DNA from: Paeniglutamicibacter kerguelensis
Lineage (GTDB): Bacteria; Actinomycetota; Actinomycetes; Actinomycetales; Micrococcaceae
Length of the DNA stretch: 64,000 nt
Reading direction: 5' to 3'
NCBI RefSeq assembly: GCF_017876535.1
Contig: NZ_JAGIOF010000004.1
Coordinates: forward strand, 434,001 to 498,000
This document shows positions 17,676 through 26,676 of this stretch, piece after piece. The position numbers and the translations under genes were made by a program. Under the pieces are notes generated by a model, which saw nothing but the letters and a program-made list of their open reading frames with translations, was not told the DNA's origin and did not search any database. Position 1 is the stretch's first letter; every line of letters starts with the position of its first letter.

Positions 17676-18260
17676 TTTTGTGACTTTCGAATGTAGCAAA
17701 CAACTGTGAGGGCCATATTCGTCTTCGGGCAATGAACCCGGATCTCGCCCATTTTTAGAGCGACGGCAGAAACTTCAGAAGTGTTTCGCCTGACCCGTTA
17801 AACATAGTGGGAAAAATGTGCCCCACGCAACATTTGGCATTTCGCGTGCATCTTTCGTGCCCGCTGAACGGGTCGGCGGCCCGAAGCGCAGTCCTACCGC
17901 AAGGTTCACGCCCCTACATCCGCCGCACGTGATTCACATGCCTGGTCATCAGCCAGCTTCCGCGTGGTTCAGCCATAGCGGTCGATGCAGCGGACCCAAA
18001 GGAAAATCCCCGTTCCAATACTGGAAACAGGGATTGCTTCGTGCCACAAAACAGGAGAAAACGTTCCTCTCCATTTCCAATTTATAACGCACGGGGGGCC
18101 TTGCCGCAAGGACCCCTGCAAGGCGCATACTCAATGTTCGGAAACGCGTCCTTGTGCCCGCGGGCAGCGAAACCAGCCCACGCCACGGGGCCTCCCCCTC
18201 CCGGCCGAGGATGCTGTTCGGCCGTTTCACGCGCCCCGTATCGATACCGGAGATGATCCC
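17676..18260. other. Divergent regulatory region between the ThDP enzyme and helR
   Basis: 585 nt without a supported gene. It holds a TTCCA-N4-TGGAA inverted repeat at 18013-18026, a possible -10 box TATAAC at 18083-18088 and a long GC-rich palindrome at 18094-18116, then a 144-nt leader before helR. Open frames in this stretch have no family features. Confidence 0.6.
18094..18116. promoter_or_regulatory. Palindrome resembling a rifamycin-associated element (RAE)
   Basis: Arms GGGGGCCTTG and CAAGGACCCC (one mismatch) flank CCG. It sits 6 nt after a TATAAC box and 145 nt upstream of helR. Rifamycin-associated elements are GC-rich inverted repeats of about 19 bp found upstream of rifamycin-resistance genes, including helR, in actinobacteria. 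The match in arm sequence, symmetry and gene context is good, but I compare with the consensus from memory. Confidence 0.65.
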
Positions 18261-20483
18261 ATGACCCAGGTCAAGACCACTGCGTTCAACCTCCCCGCCC
18301 ACCTGGCCGCCAAGGCCGACCCGATGCTGATAGCCCGCGACGAACAGCACTTCGCGGCGATCGCCCGGAGCCTGGACCTGCAGATCGCCGACCTTGCCCG
18401 GCACCTCGATGCCCAGCGCAAGGCACCGGGCGGCAAGGGCCAGGAGGGAGTGGAACGCGACGCCGAAATCCGCCGGATCAGCTCCAGGTTGGGCCTTCTG
18501 CAGCGCTACGGCATGGACCTCTGCCTGGGTCGCCTTGTCATGACCGACGATCCGGAACCCGTGTACATCGGGCGGATCGGCCTGACCGACGGTGACGGCC
18601 GCAGGCTTCTTGTCGATTGGCGGGCACCTGCCGCAGAACCGTTCTTCGCCGCAACCCACGCCAACACGATGGGCCTTGCGAGCCGCCGCCGGTACCGCTG
18701 GACCCGCGGCCGGGTCGGCGACTACTGGGACGAGGCGTTCACGCGGGACGGGCTGGAATCCAACGCCGCGCTCGATGACCAGTCCGCTTTCATCGCGAGC
18801 CTCGGCGGCAGCCGGTCGCCCAGGATGCGCGACGTTGTCGGCACCATCCAGGCGGACCAGGACGCAATCATCCGTGCCGGATCCCGCGGGGCGCTGGTTG
18901 TCGACGGCGGCCCCGGCACCGGCAAGACGGTCGTGGCCCTGCACCGGGCCGCCTACCTGCTCTACTCGGACCCGCGACTCGGCGAGCGCCGGGGTTCGGT
19001 GCTGTTCGTCGGTCCGCACCAGCCCTACCTGGCCTATGTTGCGGACGTGCTGCCGAGCCTTGGCGAGGAGGGCGTGCAGACCTGCACCCTGCGGGACCTG
19101 GTCGCCGAGGGCGGCACCGCCGCCGTCGAATCCGACCCGGAGATTGCCCGACTGAAGTCCCTGGCCACCATGGTGAAGGCCATCGAACCGGCCGTTGCCA
19201 TGTATGAGCAGCCACCCTCCGAGGGCCTGCTGGTGGAGACCCCCTGGGCGGAACTCTGGCTGGGCCCCGCCGACTGGGCGGACGCGTTCGGGGCCGCGGA
19301 ACCTGGAACGCCCCACAACGAGGCCCGCGACCAGGTCTGGGAGGCGCTGCTGTCGATCCTGGCCGGCAAGCTCGCCAACGACGGGGAAGCCAGCGAAGAC
19401 GGTGGCGTTCCCTCTGGACTGTTGCGCCGCGCCCTGCTGCAGAACACGGAACTGGCCGGGGCCTTCAACCGGGCGTGGCCGCTTTTCGACGCAACGGTCC
19501 TCGTCGCGAACCTGTTCTCCGCACCCGGGTACCTGCACGCATGCGCACCCTGGCTCACCGACGCGGAGGTCCGCCTGCTGCAGCGCCCGGACCCCCGGGC
19601 CTGGACCGTGTCCGACCTGCCGCTGCTGGACGCGGCACGGCAACGCCTCGGCGACCCGCAAGCCTCCCGGCGCCGGCAGGCGCACCGGGCCGCCGTCGCC
19701 GCCGAGCGGGAACAGATGGCCAGGGTCGTTGACGAGTTGATCGCGGCGGACGACGACGGCACGGGCCTCGTGACAATGTTGCGCCAGGCGGACCTCCAGC
19801 CGGTCATCATCGACGAGGACGCCCTGGCGGAGAACAACCCGGACCGGCTGGCCGGCCCGTTTGCGCACATCGTCGTCGACGAGGCACAGGAACTGACCGA
19901 TGCCCAGTGGCACATGCTGCTGAGCCGCTGCCCGTCGCGGAGCTTCACCATCGTCGGGGACAGGGCCCAGGCCAGGCACGGATTCACCGAGTCGTGGGGG
20001 CAACGCCTGGAACGCGTAGGGTTCCGCGACATCGCCATGGCTTCCCTGAACATCAATTACCGCACGCCGACGGAGGTCATGATGGAGGCAGAACCGGCGA
20101 TCCGGGCCGCCCTGCACGATGCCAACGTGCCGACCTCGGTGCGCAGCAGCGGCATCCCTGTGGTCCACGCACACGTCAGGGAACTGGATTCGATCCTGCA
20201 GCGATGGCTGGCCGCGCACGAGGACGGCATTGCCTGTGTCATCGGGGATCCCGCGTTCACATCTACCTCACGCATCAGGTCGCTGACCCCGGAACTGGCC
20301 AAGGGCCTCGAGTTCGACCTCGTTGTCCTCGTCGACCCGGAGGAATTCGGGACCAGCATCGAGGGTGCCGTCGACCGCTACGTCTCGATGACCCGGGCCA
20401 CCCAAAGGCTTGTGCTGCTCTCCGGCCGCAGTGCCCCGGCAGCGCCTCAAGGAAATGTGGCAACCCGCAACTCAACGCCGTAG
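18261..20483 (+). CDS. helR: HelR-type RNA polymerase recycling motor ATPase
   Basis: A 740-residue superfamily I helicase-like ATPase of the HelD/HelR type. Known HelR proteins bind RNA polymerase, push rifamycin-bound or stalled polymerase off DNA and give intrinsic rifamycin resistance. An N-terminal helical hairpin (about 22-95, rich in heptads, with LAAKADPMLIARDEQHF) would enter the secondary channel. Walker A GGPGTGKT is at 216-223, Walker B VVDEAQELTD near 535-545, and later SF1 motifs include NYRTPTEV, GLEFDLVV and SMTRATQRL. I start at ATG 18261 because the family N-terminus begins there. It is monocistronic, with an RAE-like palindrome upstream. A plain HelD paralogue is the alternative. 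Confidence 0.88.
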   Translation: MTQVKTTAFNLPAHLAAKADPMLIARDEQHFAAIARSLDLQIADLARHLDAQRKAPGGKGQEGVERDAEIRRISSRLGLLQRYGMDLCLGRLVMTDDPEPVYIGRIGLTDGDGRRLLVDWRAPAAEPFFAATHANTMGLASRRRYRWTRGRVGDYWDEAFTRDGLESNAALDDQSAFIASLGGSRSPRMRDVVGTIQADQDAIIRAGSRGALVVDGGPGTGKTVVALHRAAYLLYSDPRLGERRGSVLFVGPHQPYLAYVADVLPSLGEEGVQTCTLRDLVAEGGTAAVESDPEIARLKSLATMVKAIEPAVAMYEQPPSEGLLVETPWAELWLGPADWADAFGAAEPGTPHNEARDQVWEALLSILAGKLANDGEASEDGGVPSGLLRRALLQNTELAGAFNRAWPLFDATVLVANLFSAPGYLHACAPWLTDAEVRLLQRPDPRAWTVSDLPLLDAARQRLGDPQASRRRQAHRAAVAAEREQMARVVDELIAADDDGTGLVTMLRQADLQPVIIDEDALAENNPDRLAGPFAHIVVDEAQELTDAQWHMLLSRCPSRSFTIVGDRAQARHGFTESWGQRLERVGFRDIAMASLNINYRTPTEVMMEAEPAIRAALHDANVPTSVRSSGIPVVHAHVRELDSILQRWLAAHEDGIACVIGDPAFTSTSRIRSLTPELAKGLEFDLVVLVDPEEFGTSIEGAVDRYVSMTRATQRLVLLSGRSAPAAPQGNVATRNSTP

Positions 20484-20819
20484 CTTGCCCGGATATGTTC
20501 CCCATCCGCGCATTTCCCAAACGATCCCCCTTGCTCTTTGGGGTGCCCCGGGCATCGGAGCCGACTCGCCAGATGAAGTCGGGGTCGTTGCCGACGGACC
20601 TGGACCTGTCGACGATTCCCGGTTGCCGACCACTCTTCGCTACGGTTCGAACACCGAAAAATGAGGGTCCCGGCGCAGTCAAGATCCGCACATGGCGGGT
20701 AAACAACTTCCCCCCCCCGGCCAGTTGGCGGGAAATCCACCGGCAAGGTGATGGCGAATGGCATCTTGGGTTGGGCCACCAGCAACTGAACCGGCTCCAT
20801 TCCTATACTTGCGGGCATC
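20484..20819. other. Intergenic region after helR
   Basis: About 336 nt between the convergent helR and siderophore-interacting protein genes. I see no supported gene, RNA or clear terminator. A run of eight to nine C lies near 20710. The codon pattern of the open frames here does not resemble the neighbours. Confidence 0.4.
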
Positions 20820-21629
20820 TCAGTGCGCCGCGTCGTGCTGGTGCTGGTGCTCGTCCTGCTCGAAGTGTCCAATGTGCCCATCAGTCCAGTACCCAACGGC
20901 GATGTGACTGCGGCGATCAAGCCCGAGCCCTGCGCGCAGGTGACGACGGATACGACGGCTCGCGGCCGCCTCGCAGGCCACCCAGGCATAATCGAGTTCG
21001 GTCGGTGCAGACCAAGCCTCGACGGCCTTGGGCAGCGCACTGCGGGTCCGTCCAAGGCCGGTGCCGATGAGCCAATCGAAGGTGACCTCCGCAGCGGTTT
21101 CGAACAGCTGCTGGTCATCCTCGGACGGCACCTCGACGATTGCGTGCGCCGCCGTTCCGGGCGGCAGACCCTCGATGATGCGCCCTAGTCCGGGCAGTCC
21201 CGTCGCGTCGGCCACGAGCAGCAGCTGCCGCATATTGCCGGGCGGAGCGAAGTAGGCGCGGGGTGCGTCCGTGCTGAACACGCCGAGCACCTGCCCGGGT
21301 TCCGCGCGAGCAGCCCACTCGGAGGCGAATCCGCCCTCGTGCACCACGAAGTCGATGTCGAGGACGGCGCCGCCGTCGTGCACGCGGCGCACCGTGTAAT
21401 GCCGCCATGGGGGCTCGCCCGTGGATGCGCCCGAGCCATAGTCGTCGCGGTTAAAATATTCGACGTCGGCCCTGGTCTCCCCTGCTCGCGGGAATGCGAG
21501 GTCGATCTTATCGTCGCCAATCCCGTGGGTCGGCCACCGCCAGTTGCCCAGAATTTCCAGGCGGATGCGGATCATATGGGGAGTGAGATATTGCGCGTCA
21601 ATCACGCGGGCGGGTTCGCAGAACTGCAT
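20820..21629 (-). CDS. Siderophore-interacting flavoprotein
   Basis: A 269-residue siderophore-interacting protein (SIP, ViuB/YqjH type), an FAD-dependent reductase that releases iron from ferric siderophores in the cytosol. The FAD motif RHYTVRR lies at about 96-102. DYAWVACEAAASRRIRRHLR near 213-232 is the C-terminal SIP signature with the Glu of the nucleotide-binding region. The last residues form a His-rich tail (DEHQHQHDAAH), unusual for the family and possibly metal binding. No siderophore uptake genes are adjacent, so it serves distant uptake systems. Confidence 0.88.
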   Translation of the reverse strand: MQFCEPARVIDAQYLTPHMIRIRLEILGNWRWPTHGIGDDKIDLAFPRAGETRADVEYFNRDDYGSGASTGEPPWRHYTVRRVHDGGAVLDIDFVVHEGGFASEWAARAEPGQVLGVFSTDAPRAYFAPPGNMRQLLLVADATGLPGLGRIIEGLPPGTAAHAIVEVPSEDDQQLFETAAEVTFDWLIGTGLGRTRSALPKAVEAWSAPTELDYAWVACEAAASRRIRRHLRAGLGLDRRSHIAVGYWTDGHIGHFEQDEHQHQHDAAH

Positions 21630-21862
21630 TTCTCCACGCTAGCAACGGCTTTTGTTGCCAGGCGGTCAATCCATGTTTCCATGCGGCCATACTCTGTAGC
21701 GGTCGTCCCGAACAATGTAGCGGAACAGCGGGGGTGGCAATCGCGAACAGCATATGTCTGGAAGGGGAAGGGCGTTAAAGGGCTTGTGGTGATCATGATT
21801 CAAAACTGAACTGGTGGACCTTGGGCATCGGCGTTTCGACTGGCCACATCGTCCTAGCAACA

Positions 21863-21895
21863 GAAAACCCCCGCTCCCACAAGGGGAACGGGGGT
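21863..21895 (-). terminator. Terminator downstream of tRNA-Lys
   Basis: On the minus strand CCCCCGTTCCC pairs with GGGAGCGGGGG across a short loop, with one mismatch, and is followed by TTTT. It begins 10 nt after the tRNA 3' end. Confidence 0.75.
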
Positions 21896-21903
21896 GGTTC
21901 TGT

Positions 21904-21975
21904 GCGCCCTGCGGGGGTCGAACCCGCGACCAATGGATTAAAAGTCCAGTGCTCTACCAACTGAGCTAAAGGCGC
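21904..21975 (-). tRNA. tRNA-Lys (anticodon UUU)
   Basis: A complete 72-nt cloverleaf on the minus strand: acceptor GCGCCTT/AGGGCGC with one G-U pair, D-loop AGTTGGTA, anticodon stem CTGGA with loop CTTTTAA (anticodon TTT), variable TGGTC and T-arm GCGGG-TTCGACC-CCCGC. The 3' CCA is not encoded. No other tRNA adjoins it. Confidence 0.97.
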
Positions 21976-22046
21976 ATGGCACAAGGCCAACACCTATATT
22001 AGCTGATAATCGGGCAGGTTTTGGACAACCTTGGTAAATTCATGAA

Positions 22047-22796
22047 GTGTTTGAATACATCAGGTTTGCCGTGGTCATCCTTGCGATGGTCCTTGCAGCG
22101 ACGGCCTTGTTGCCCCATGCGGGCATCCGACTGGGCGCGCTTCCGCTGGTGGCAATCATTCGCGCCGGGGTCCAGCTGGCCGCAATCACCCTACTGCTGC
22201 GCGGGGTCGAATCCGTCCCGTGGACGGCCGTGCTCTTTGTCATCCTTATGCTTTCGACGGCGTCTTTCACCACGGCCCGGCGAGCGGCATCCCTGCCTCT
22301 GGGCGCACGCGCCGGCATAGCGGAGACCGTCTGCGGGGCATTGCTATCCCTCGCTGTCATCCTGGGAACCGGACTGGTCGGTTTGGGGGCCCAATCGGTC
22401 ATTGCCGTCGCCGGCATCATCATTGGTGGACGCATGACCGCTTCAACAATGGCGCTGCGCCACTATCTGGTGAATGTGCGCGCACAGCGCGGCGAGGTCG
22501 AGGGCTGGCTCGCGCTCGGTGCATGGCCTCGCGAATCCACCAAGACCGCACGGAGCATGGCCGTGCGCGAAGCCCTGATCCCGAACCTCGACCAAACCAA
22601 GTCAACCGGACTTGTCACGCTGCCCGGCGCCTTCGTTGGCGCCCTCTTTGGCGGCGCCCCCGCTTTGGAGGCAGCCCAGTTCCAGCTGGTGGTGCTCGCC
22701 GGCCTTGCCTTGGGCGGAACCGTGACGGCATTGGTCGCAACCCACATCGCAGCAGGGTCGTCCCGGCTTCCGCTCGATGAGCAAGCATCCAGCTGA
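22047..22796 (+). CDS. UPF0014 (FetB/YbbM-like) ABC transporter permease
   Basis: A 249-residue membrane protein with about seven segments. It carries the UPF0014 signature: the GIRLGALPLVAIIRAGVQL start, the IIGGRMTASTMALRH loop after the third segment region, and the cytosolic ALGAWPRESTKTARSMAVREALIP coupling helix. E. coli FetB with its ATPase FetA exports iron. No ATPase gene is adjacent here. The start is GTG 22047, since the nearby ATG 22042 is in another frame. The gene overlaps the next one by 20 nt. Confidence 0.82.
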   Translation: MFEYIRFAVVILAMVLAATALLPHAGIRLGALPLVAIIRAGVQLAAITLLLRGVESVPWTAVLFVILMLSTASFTTARRAASLPLGARAGIAETVCGALLSLAVILGTGLVGLGAQSVIAVAGIIIGGRMTASTMALRHYLVNVRAQRGEVEGWLALGAWPRESTKTARSMAVREALIPNLDQTKSTGLVTLPGAFVGALFGGAPALEAAQFQLVVLAGLALGGTVTALVATHIAAGSSRLPLDEQASS

Positions 22797-23475
22797 ACAG
22801 AGTATCCTCAAGGCCATGAAGGGCCACCCAGCGACGACTCCCCCGGTAACCACGTTCCGCCACCACAAACCCAAACCTTTCGCCCCCATGGACTTTGATC
22901 CATTCGAGGGCGGGGTTGATCCCGCACGGATTTCCGAGGCTGCGCACCTGACCGCCCAGGCGTTGGTGCGTGCCGGCAAGGTCAGTGCCGATCCCCAGGT
23001 GCGCGAACGGCTCGTGACCCTTGCCGAGGACGAAGGGCTGGAGATCGTTGCCGAGCTCTGGTCCAAGACCCCGGCGCGGTCGCTGCCCGGCGCACTCTGG
23101 CGGCTCTACGCGATTCGTGCCGCGACGTTGGGCAACGCCGAGGCCATGGCTTCCTTCTTTGCGGCGGGCGCCCGGAAAGCCGAGGTCGCCCGGGCCATCG
23201 CCGGGGCCGCCGAGCCCCCGGGAGCGGATGAGCTGCGCGAAATGACAACTTCGATCCTCACTGGAGCCTTCGAGGGCGACTTCGACGTGGCATTGGAGCG
23301 CACCGCTGCCTACTGCCGGGTCATTGCCCTGGGGCAGGCCGAACAGGCGGATGCCGCCGAACTTTCACACGAGTCGCGCGCCTCGGTGATGACACGCAGG
23401 GCCCACTCGCTGCTAAAGACGGCCGAGGACCTGGAAGCCTCCGCCGAGTTGTGGCGGCGTGGGGAACTCGACTGA
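22777..23475 (+). CDS. Conserved actinobacterial protein of unknown function
   Basis: A 232-residue soluble protein with no membrane segment or signal. The N-terminus is basic and proline-rich (SILKAMKGHPATTPPVTTF), followed by the conserved FDPFEGGVDPARISEAAHLTAQALVRAG element and an all-helical body with a WRLYA motif. It ends in TAEDLEASAELWRRGELD, probably a coiled helix. It begins 20 nt inside the FetB-like gene, so it is probably cotranscribed and coupled. Similar Micrococcaceae proteins have been labelled an RNA polymerase beta subunit, a name this sequence does not support. Confidence 0.72.
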   Translation: MSKHPAEQSILKAMKGHPATTPPVTTFRHHKPKPFAPMDFDPFEGGVDPARISEAAHLTAQALVRAGKVSADPQVRERLVTLAEDEGLEIVAELWSKTPARSLPGALWRLYAIRAATLGNAEAMASFFAAGARKAEVARAIAGAAEPPGADELREMTTSILTGAFEGDFDVALERTAAYCRVIALGQAEQADAAELSHESRASVMTRRAHSLLKTAEDLEASAELWRRGELD

Positions 23476-23768
23476 GAGTTCCTTCACGCTAAGCGCGTAT
23501 TGACACCTTTCGTGTTGACAGCAGGGGCCCGATACGAGAAAAATTGACTCATGGTGCCGGATCGCGGCAGCCCCGGGCTCCAACTTTCAGCCGCTACGAG
23601 CGGCCTTCCGCCGAGAGGCGCTCCCGGTTCGGCACCACTAAACTTCACCCATCCGGGCTCCCGGATATCTGCCCCAGGCACCCTCCACCAACGAAACCGG
23701 GCTTGTTAACCTTTGCCCCGTAAACTGGGCACGACCTGTTTCCATACATTCGCACCCGGTGGTACTTC

Positions 23769-24383
23769 GTGAAGTTTAGATTTTTCCCTTCGGACACGCG
23801 TGGCCTCGAGTTGTTGCGCGAGCTGGCCACCGAAGTCCACCAATGCGTTGGCATTCTTTCCGAAATGCTCGGATCCGACGAGGACCGCCAACAGCATCTG
23901 GACGAACTGAACGCCTCCGAGGTAAAAACCACCGACCTCCACTACGCGGTGCTCACCCACCTGCGCACCAGCTACGTGAACCCGTTGCCGCGCGAGGACA
24001 TCTACACTTTTTCCCGGTTGCTGCACGAAGCCGTCGAACAGCTCAGCGGCGCCGGCGACCTCATCGCCCATCTGGGGAGCAGGCAGCTCTCCCACCGGGC
24101 AGCCGAGCAGCTTGAGCTCATCGGCCGCCAGGCCGAACTCACCACGGACGCACTGGGCAATTTGCAGCGCATGGACGACCTCGAAGACCTGTGGCTCGAG
24201 CTGGTCAGGATTTCCAAGCGCGCCCACCGCACGCACCGCACCTGGATCGGGGAAATCGGCGAGCTGAGCAAGGCTGGCACCATCATCCGGCACCGCTCGG
24301 TGGCCGAGCAGTTCCTTGCCTCGGCGCAATCCTTGCGTGCGGTGGCCGACCACTTGGGACGCGTCCTGGTCAAGGAATCCTGA
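23769..24383 (+). CDS. DUF47 (PhoU-like) Pit accessory protein
   Basis: A 204-residue helical DUF47 protein, distant from PhoU. The start MKFRFFP and the conserved pattern with LREDIYTFSRLL-like sequence (here PREDIYTFSRLLHEAVE near 76-92) are typical. Such proteins are encoded beside Pit transporters and are thought to regulate phosphate uptake. It uses a GTG start at 23769. The pit gene follows after 8 nt, forming a two-gene operon. Confidence 0.85.
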   Translation: MKFRFFPSDTRGLELLRELATEVHQCVGILSEMLGSDEDRQQHLDELNASEVKTTDLHYAVLTHLRTSYVNPLPREDIYTFSRLLHEAVEQLSGAGDLIAHLGSRQLSHRAAEQLELIGRQAELTTDALGNLQRMDDLEDLWLELVRISKRAHRTHRTWIGEIGELSKAGTIIRHRSVAEQFLASAQSLRAVADHLGRVLVKES

Positions 24384-24391
24384 GCCTCCCC

Positions 24392-25414
24392 ATGACCGCT
24401 CTATCCCTGATGATGTACCTTGTCCTGGCATGCACCTGCGGTTTTGCTTTTCTCAACGGTTTTCGAGATGCCTCGAATTCCGTTGCGGCAGCGGTGCGCA
24501 CCCGGGCGCTGACCCCCACCTACGCCGTCTTGGTCGCATCGTTCTTTACGTTTGTCGGCACCATGCTCTCAACCAGCTTTGGCGTGTACCTGATTTCGGC
24601 CGTTGAACTCAATGTCCCCGACGGCACACCCGGCCTCACGCTTCTGCTTGCGGCGCTGCTGGCGGCCGGCGCATGGGGAATCCTGTGTTGGTGGCGGGGC
24701 CTTCCAATTTCGTCAACACATGCACTGATTTCCGCGCTGGCCGGGGCCAGCGGCGCTTCGGCTTTCCTGGGCGACGACGGGGTTCACGATTCCTTGCGCA
24801 TGCTCTTCGGCGGCGTATTGCTCCCGCTGGTCTTCACCCCGCTGGTTGCCTTTGCCTTTTCCTACCTGCTGGTGGTTCCGGCCACCTGGCTGGTGCGGCA
24901 TTCGAGCGCCGCCGACGTCAACGGGGTTTCCCGGGCCGGTCAGGCAGTTGCCGCCTGTGCGGTGGCATTGGGCCACGGCATCCAGGACGGACAGCGCACC
25001 GGAGCCATGCTCACCTTGACCCTGGTGACCGCCCACGCGGCCCAACCCGGGTCGATCATGCTCGGCACGCAGCTGCTTGGGGCCACGTTCCTGTCGGCCG
25101 GCGTGCTCTTTGGCGGCTGGCGCATCGCCCACACCATTGCCTACCGGCTGGTGAGCCTTGATCCTCTGCGCGGAATGATCGCCCAGTCCGTGTCCGCGAC
25201 CATGCTCTTCCTTGGCGCCATGGTCTTCCATCTGCCGTTGTCCACCACGCAGGCCGTCACCAGCTCCATTGTTGGAGCCGGCGCCAACCAGCGTTTCGAA
25301 TCCGTCATTTGGCGTAACGTGAACCGGGTGCTGAGGCACTGGGTGGCGACCCCCGTGGTGTGTGCATTGCTGGCCGGGGTCCTCCTCCTGGCCATGCACC
25401 CGTTGCTCGGCTGA
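24392..25414 (+). CDS. pit: Low-affinity inorganic phosphate transporter (Pit)
   Basis: A 340-residue membrane protein of the PiT family, which couples phosphate or metal-phosphate uptake to protons. Both internal repeats carry the PiT signature: FAFLNGFRDASNSVAAAVRTRAL near 18-40 and ALGHGIQDGQRTGAM near 192-206. The paired WWRGLPISSTHAL and HLPLSTTQAVTSS loops lie at about 101-113 and 279-291. About ten membrane segments are expected. It lies 8 nt after the DUF47 gene. Confidence 0.88.
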   Translation: MTALSLMMYLVLACTCGFAFLNGFRDASNSVAAAVRTRALTPTYAVLVASFFTFVGTMLSTSFGVYLISAVELNVPDGTPGLTLLLAALLAAGAWGILCWWRGLPISSTHALISALAGASGASAFLGDDGVHDSLRMLFGGVLLPLVFTPLVAFAFSYLLVVPATWLVRHSSAADVNGVSRAGQAVAACAVALGHGIQDGQRTGAMLTLTLVTAHAAQPGSIMLGTQLLGATFLSAGVLFGGWRIAHTIAYRLVSLDPLRGMIAQSVSATMLFLGAMVFHLPLSTTQAVTSSIVGAGANQRFESVIWRNVNRVLRHWVATPVVCALLAGVLLLAMHPLLG

Positions 25415-25455
25415 CGCGGGGAACGGTCCCGCACGGCCGACCCACGGCCCGGGCC

Positions 25456-26676
25456 CTACTTGCCTTTCGGGGCCTCTGACGGTTCACCGGACGATTCGCC
25501 CGAGGGCGCGGACGGCTTGGCCGATTCCTTCGGCGCCTTGGATTCCCCCGGTTCCGGCGTGCCCGGGATTTGACTTGGGGACGGGCTGGCGCTGGTGCTT
25601 TCGCCACCCTTGGCGTCGGTGGCCTTCATTCCCTCCGGATCGAGCGTCGGTGCCGTTGGCATTGTGCTTGGCAGGATGGCCTCCTGCTGCTTCGGTGCCT
25701 CCGGAGCGCACTCATTGAGCAGCGGCTGGACGGTGTCGAATGGCAGGGGCGCCTGGACACGTCCAAAGTCGATTCCGCCGCCTTGGTATGGGCTTTCCTC
25801 GGTGACGTCCAGCGGGAAGATGTTCCACCCCTCGCCCCTGGAGGCGAACCTGTTTGATACGCCGTAGATCTCTTCCCCACGTTCTTGGTTGTAGTACGAG
25901 GAGAACTCATCGTCGAACGGGCTGACAGAGAGTTTTCTGCCGTCCTGATTGAATAGCTGCACATTGTGCAACGGCTTGCCTGAGCAGTCGTAAGCGAAAA
26001 CATTCGACACGTTTCCTCCGTCGATGGAGACGCCCTCCTGAACCGGGGAAACTGCGGATGCGTAGTTGAACGACTGGTCGGAGAGCGCTCGATTGACCGA
26101 GTCAAGAGAGATGACTGTGAGCGGCAACAGCAACAGCGCCGCAACAACGCTCGCGGTGGCCTTGAAGGCCACGCCAATCTGCCCAGCACCCAACCAGCGC
26201 CCGCGACCCCATTGAATGCTCACGATGATCAGGGCAACCCACAGGATGAACTCGAAGAAGCTGCGCGGGAAGAACGGCCATTCCTGCTTCAGCAGAACAA
26301 TGAGCAGGCCGAAAACGATCCAGCCGCGCAGCACCCACCAGACGGGGCGCAGTGCTATCAGGAAATCGAGCAGCGAGACCGTGGACGGATGAGTCCGCAG
26401 GGCAGCAAGGATTTCACGCGCTTTGAAGGCCAGGGATCGATGCAAGGGGACTGCAGCCGGAAGCGGAGCCTTGGCCGCGAGGCCGGCCGACGCGCGCAGC
26501 TCGGCGGCATAGGCAACCGGGTCGCCCAGATCCGAGCCGTCCTCGGCCAGGCGTTCGGCGAGGTCCGCCTCGAGGCCCTCGGTGAGCTCCTCGACATCGA
26601 GCGCGGGAAGGTCGGACAACTGGGCGCGTACGGAGCGCGCGAATTCGCCGACGGTTTTCTGGTGGTTCGTGTTCAT
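25456..26676 (-). CDS. HAAS/DUF1700-type membrane protein paired with PadR
   Basis: A 406-residue protein. The N-terminal region of about 55 residues (TVGEFARSVRAQLSDLPALDVEELTEGLEADL) is a HAAS signalling domain, which in other bacteria is encoded beside PadR regulators. Four membrane segments follow (about 105-195), then an extracytoplasmic domain and a long low-complexity Pro/Ser/Glu/Lys tail (about 340-406). It shares one base with the padR stop (TGATG), so translation is coupled. It may transmit an envelope signal; the ligand is unknown. Confidence 0.75.
   Translation of the reverse strand: MNTNHQKTVGEFARSVRAQLSDLPALDVEELTEGLEADLAERLAEDGSDLGDPVAYAAELRASAGLAAKAPLPAAVPLHRSLAFKAREILAALRTHPSTVSLLDFLIALRPVWWVLRGWIVFGLLIVLLKQEWPFFPRSFFEFILWVALIIVSIQWGRGRWLGAGQIGVAFKATASVVAALLLLPLTVISLDSVNRALSDQSFNYASAVSPVQEGVSIDGGNVSNVFAYDCSGKPLHNVQLFNQDGRKLSVSPFDDEFSSYYNQERGEEIYGVSNRFASRGEGWNIFPLDVTEESPYQGGGIDFGRVQAPLPFDTVQPLLNECAPEAPKQQEAILPSTMPTAPTLDPEGMKATDAKGGESTSASPSPSQIPGTPEPGESKAPKESAKPSAPSGESSGEPSEAPKGK

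Noticed and set aside
17949..20219. A 756-codon minus-strand frame
   Set aside because: It is antisense to helR, whose Walker motifs and SF1 order are complete.
21793..21993. A 66-codon frame with PLAQLVEHW and GSTPAGRT on the minus strand
   Set aside because: It lies across tRNA-Lys; this is the well-known false translation of a tRNA gene and its terminator.
22777..23475. RNA polymerase beta subunit label for the 232-residue protein
   Set aside because: There is no RpoB motif or catalytic region and the protein is far too short; I treat it as unknown.
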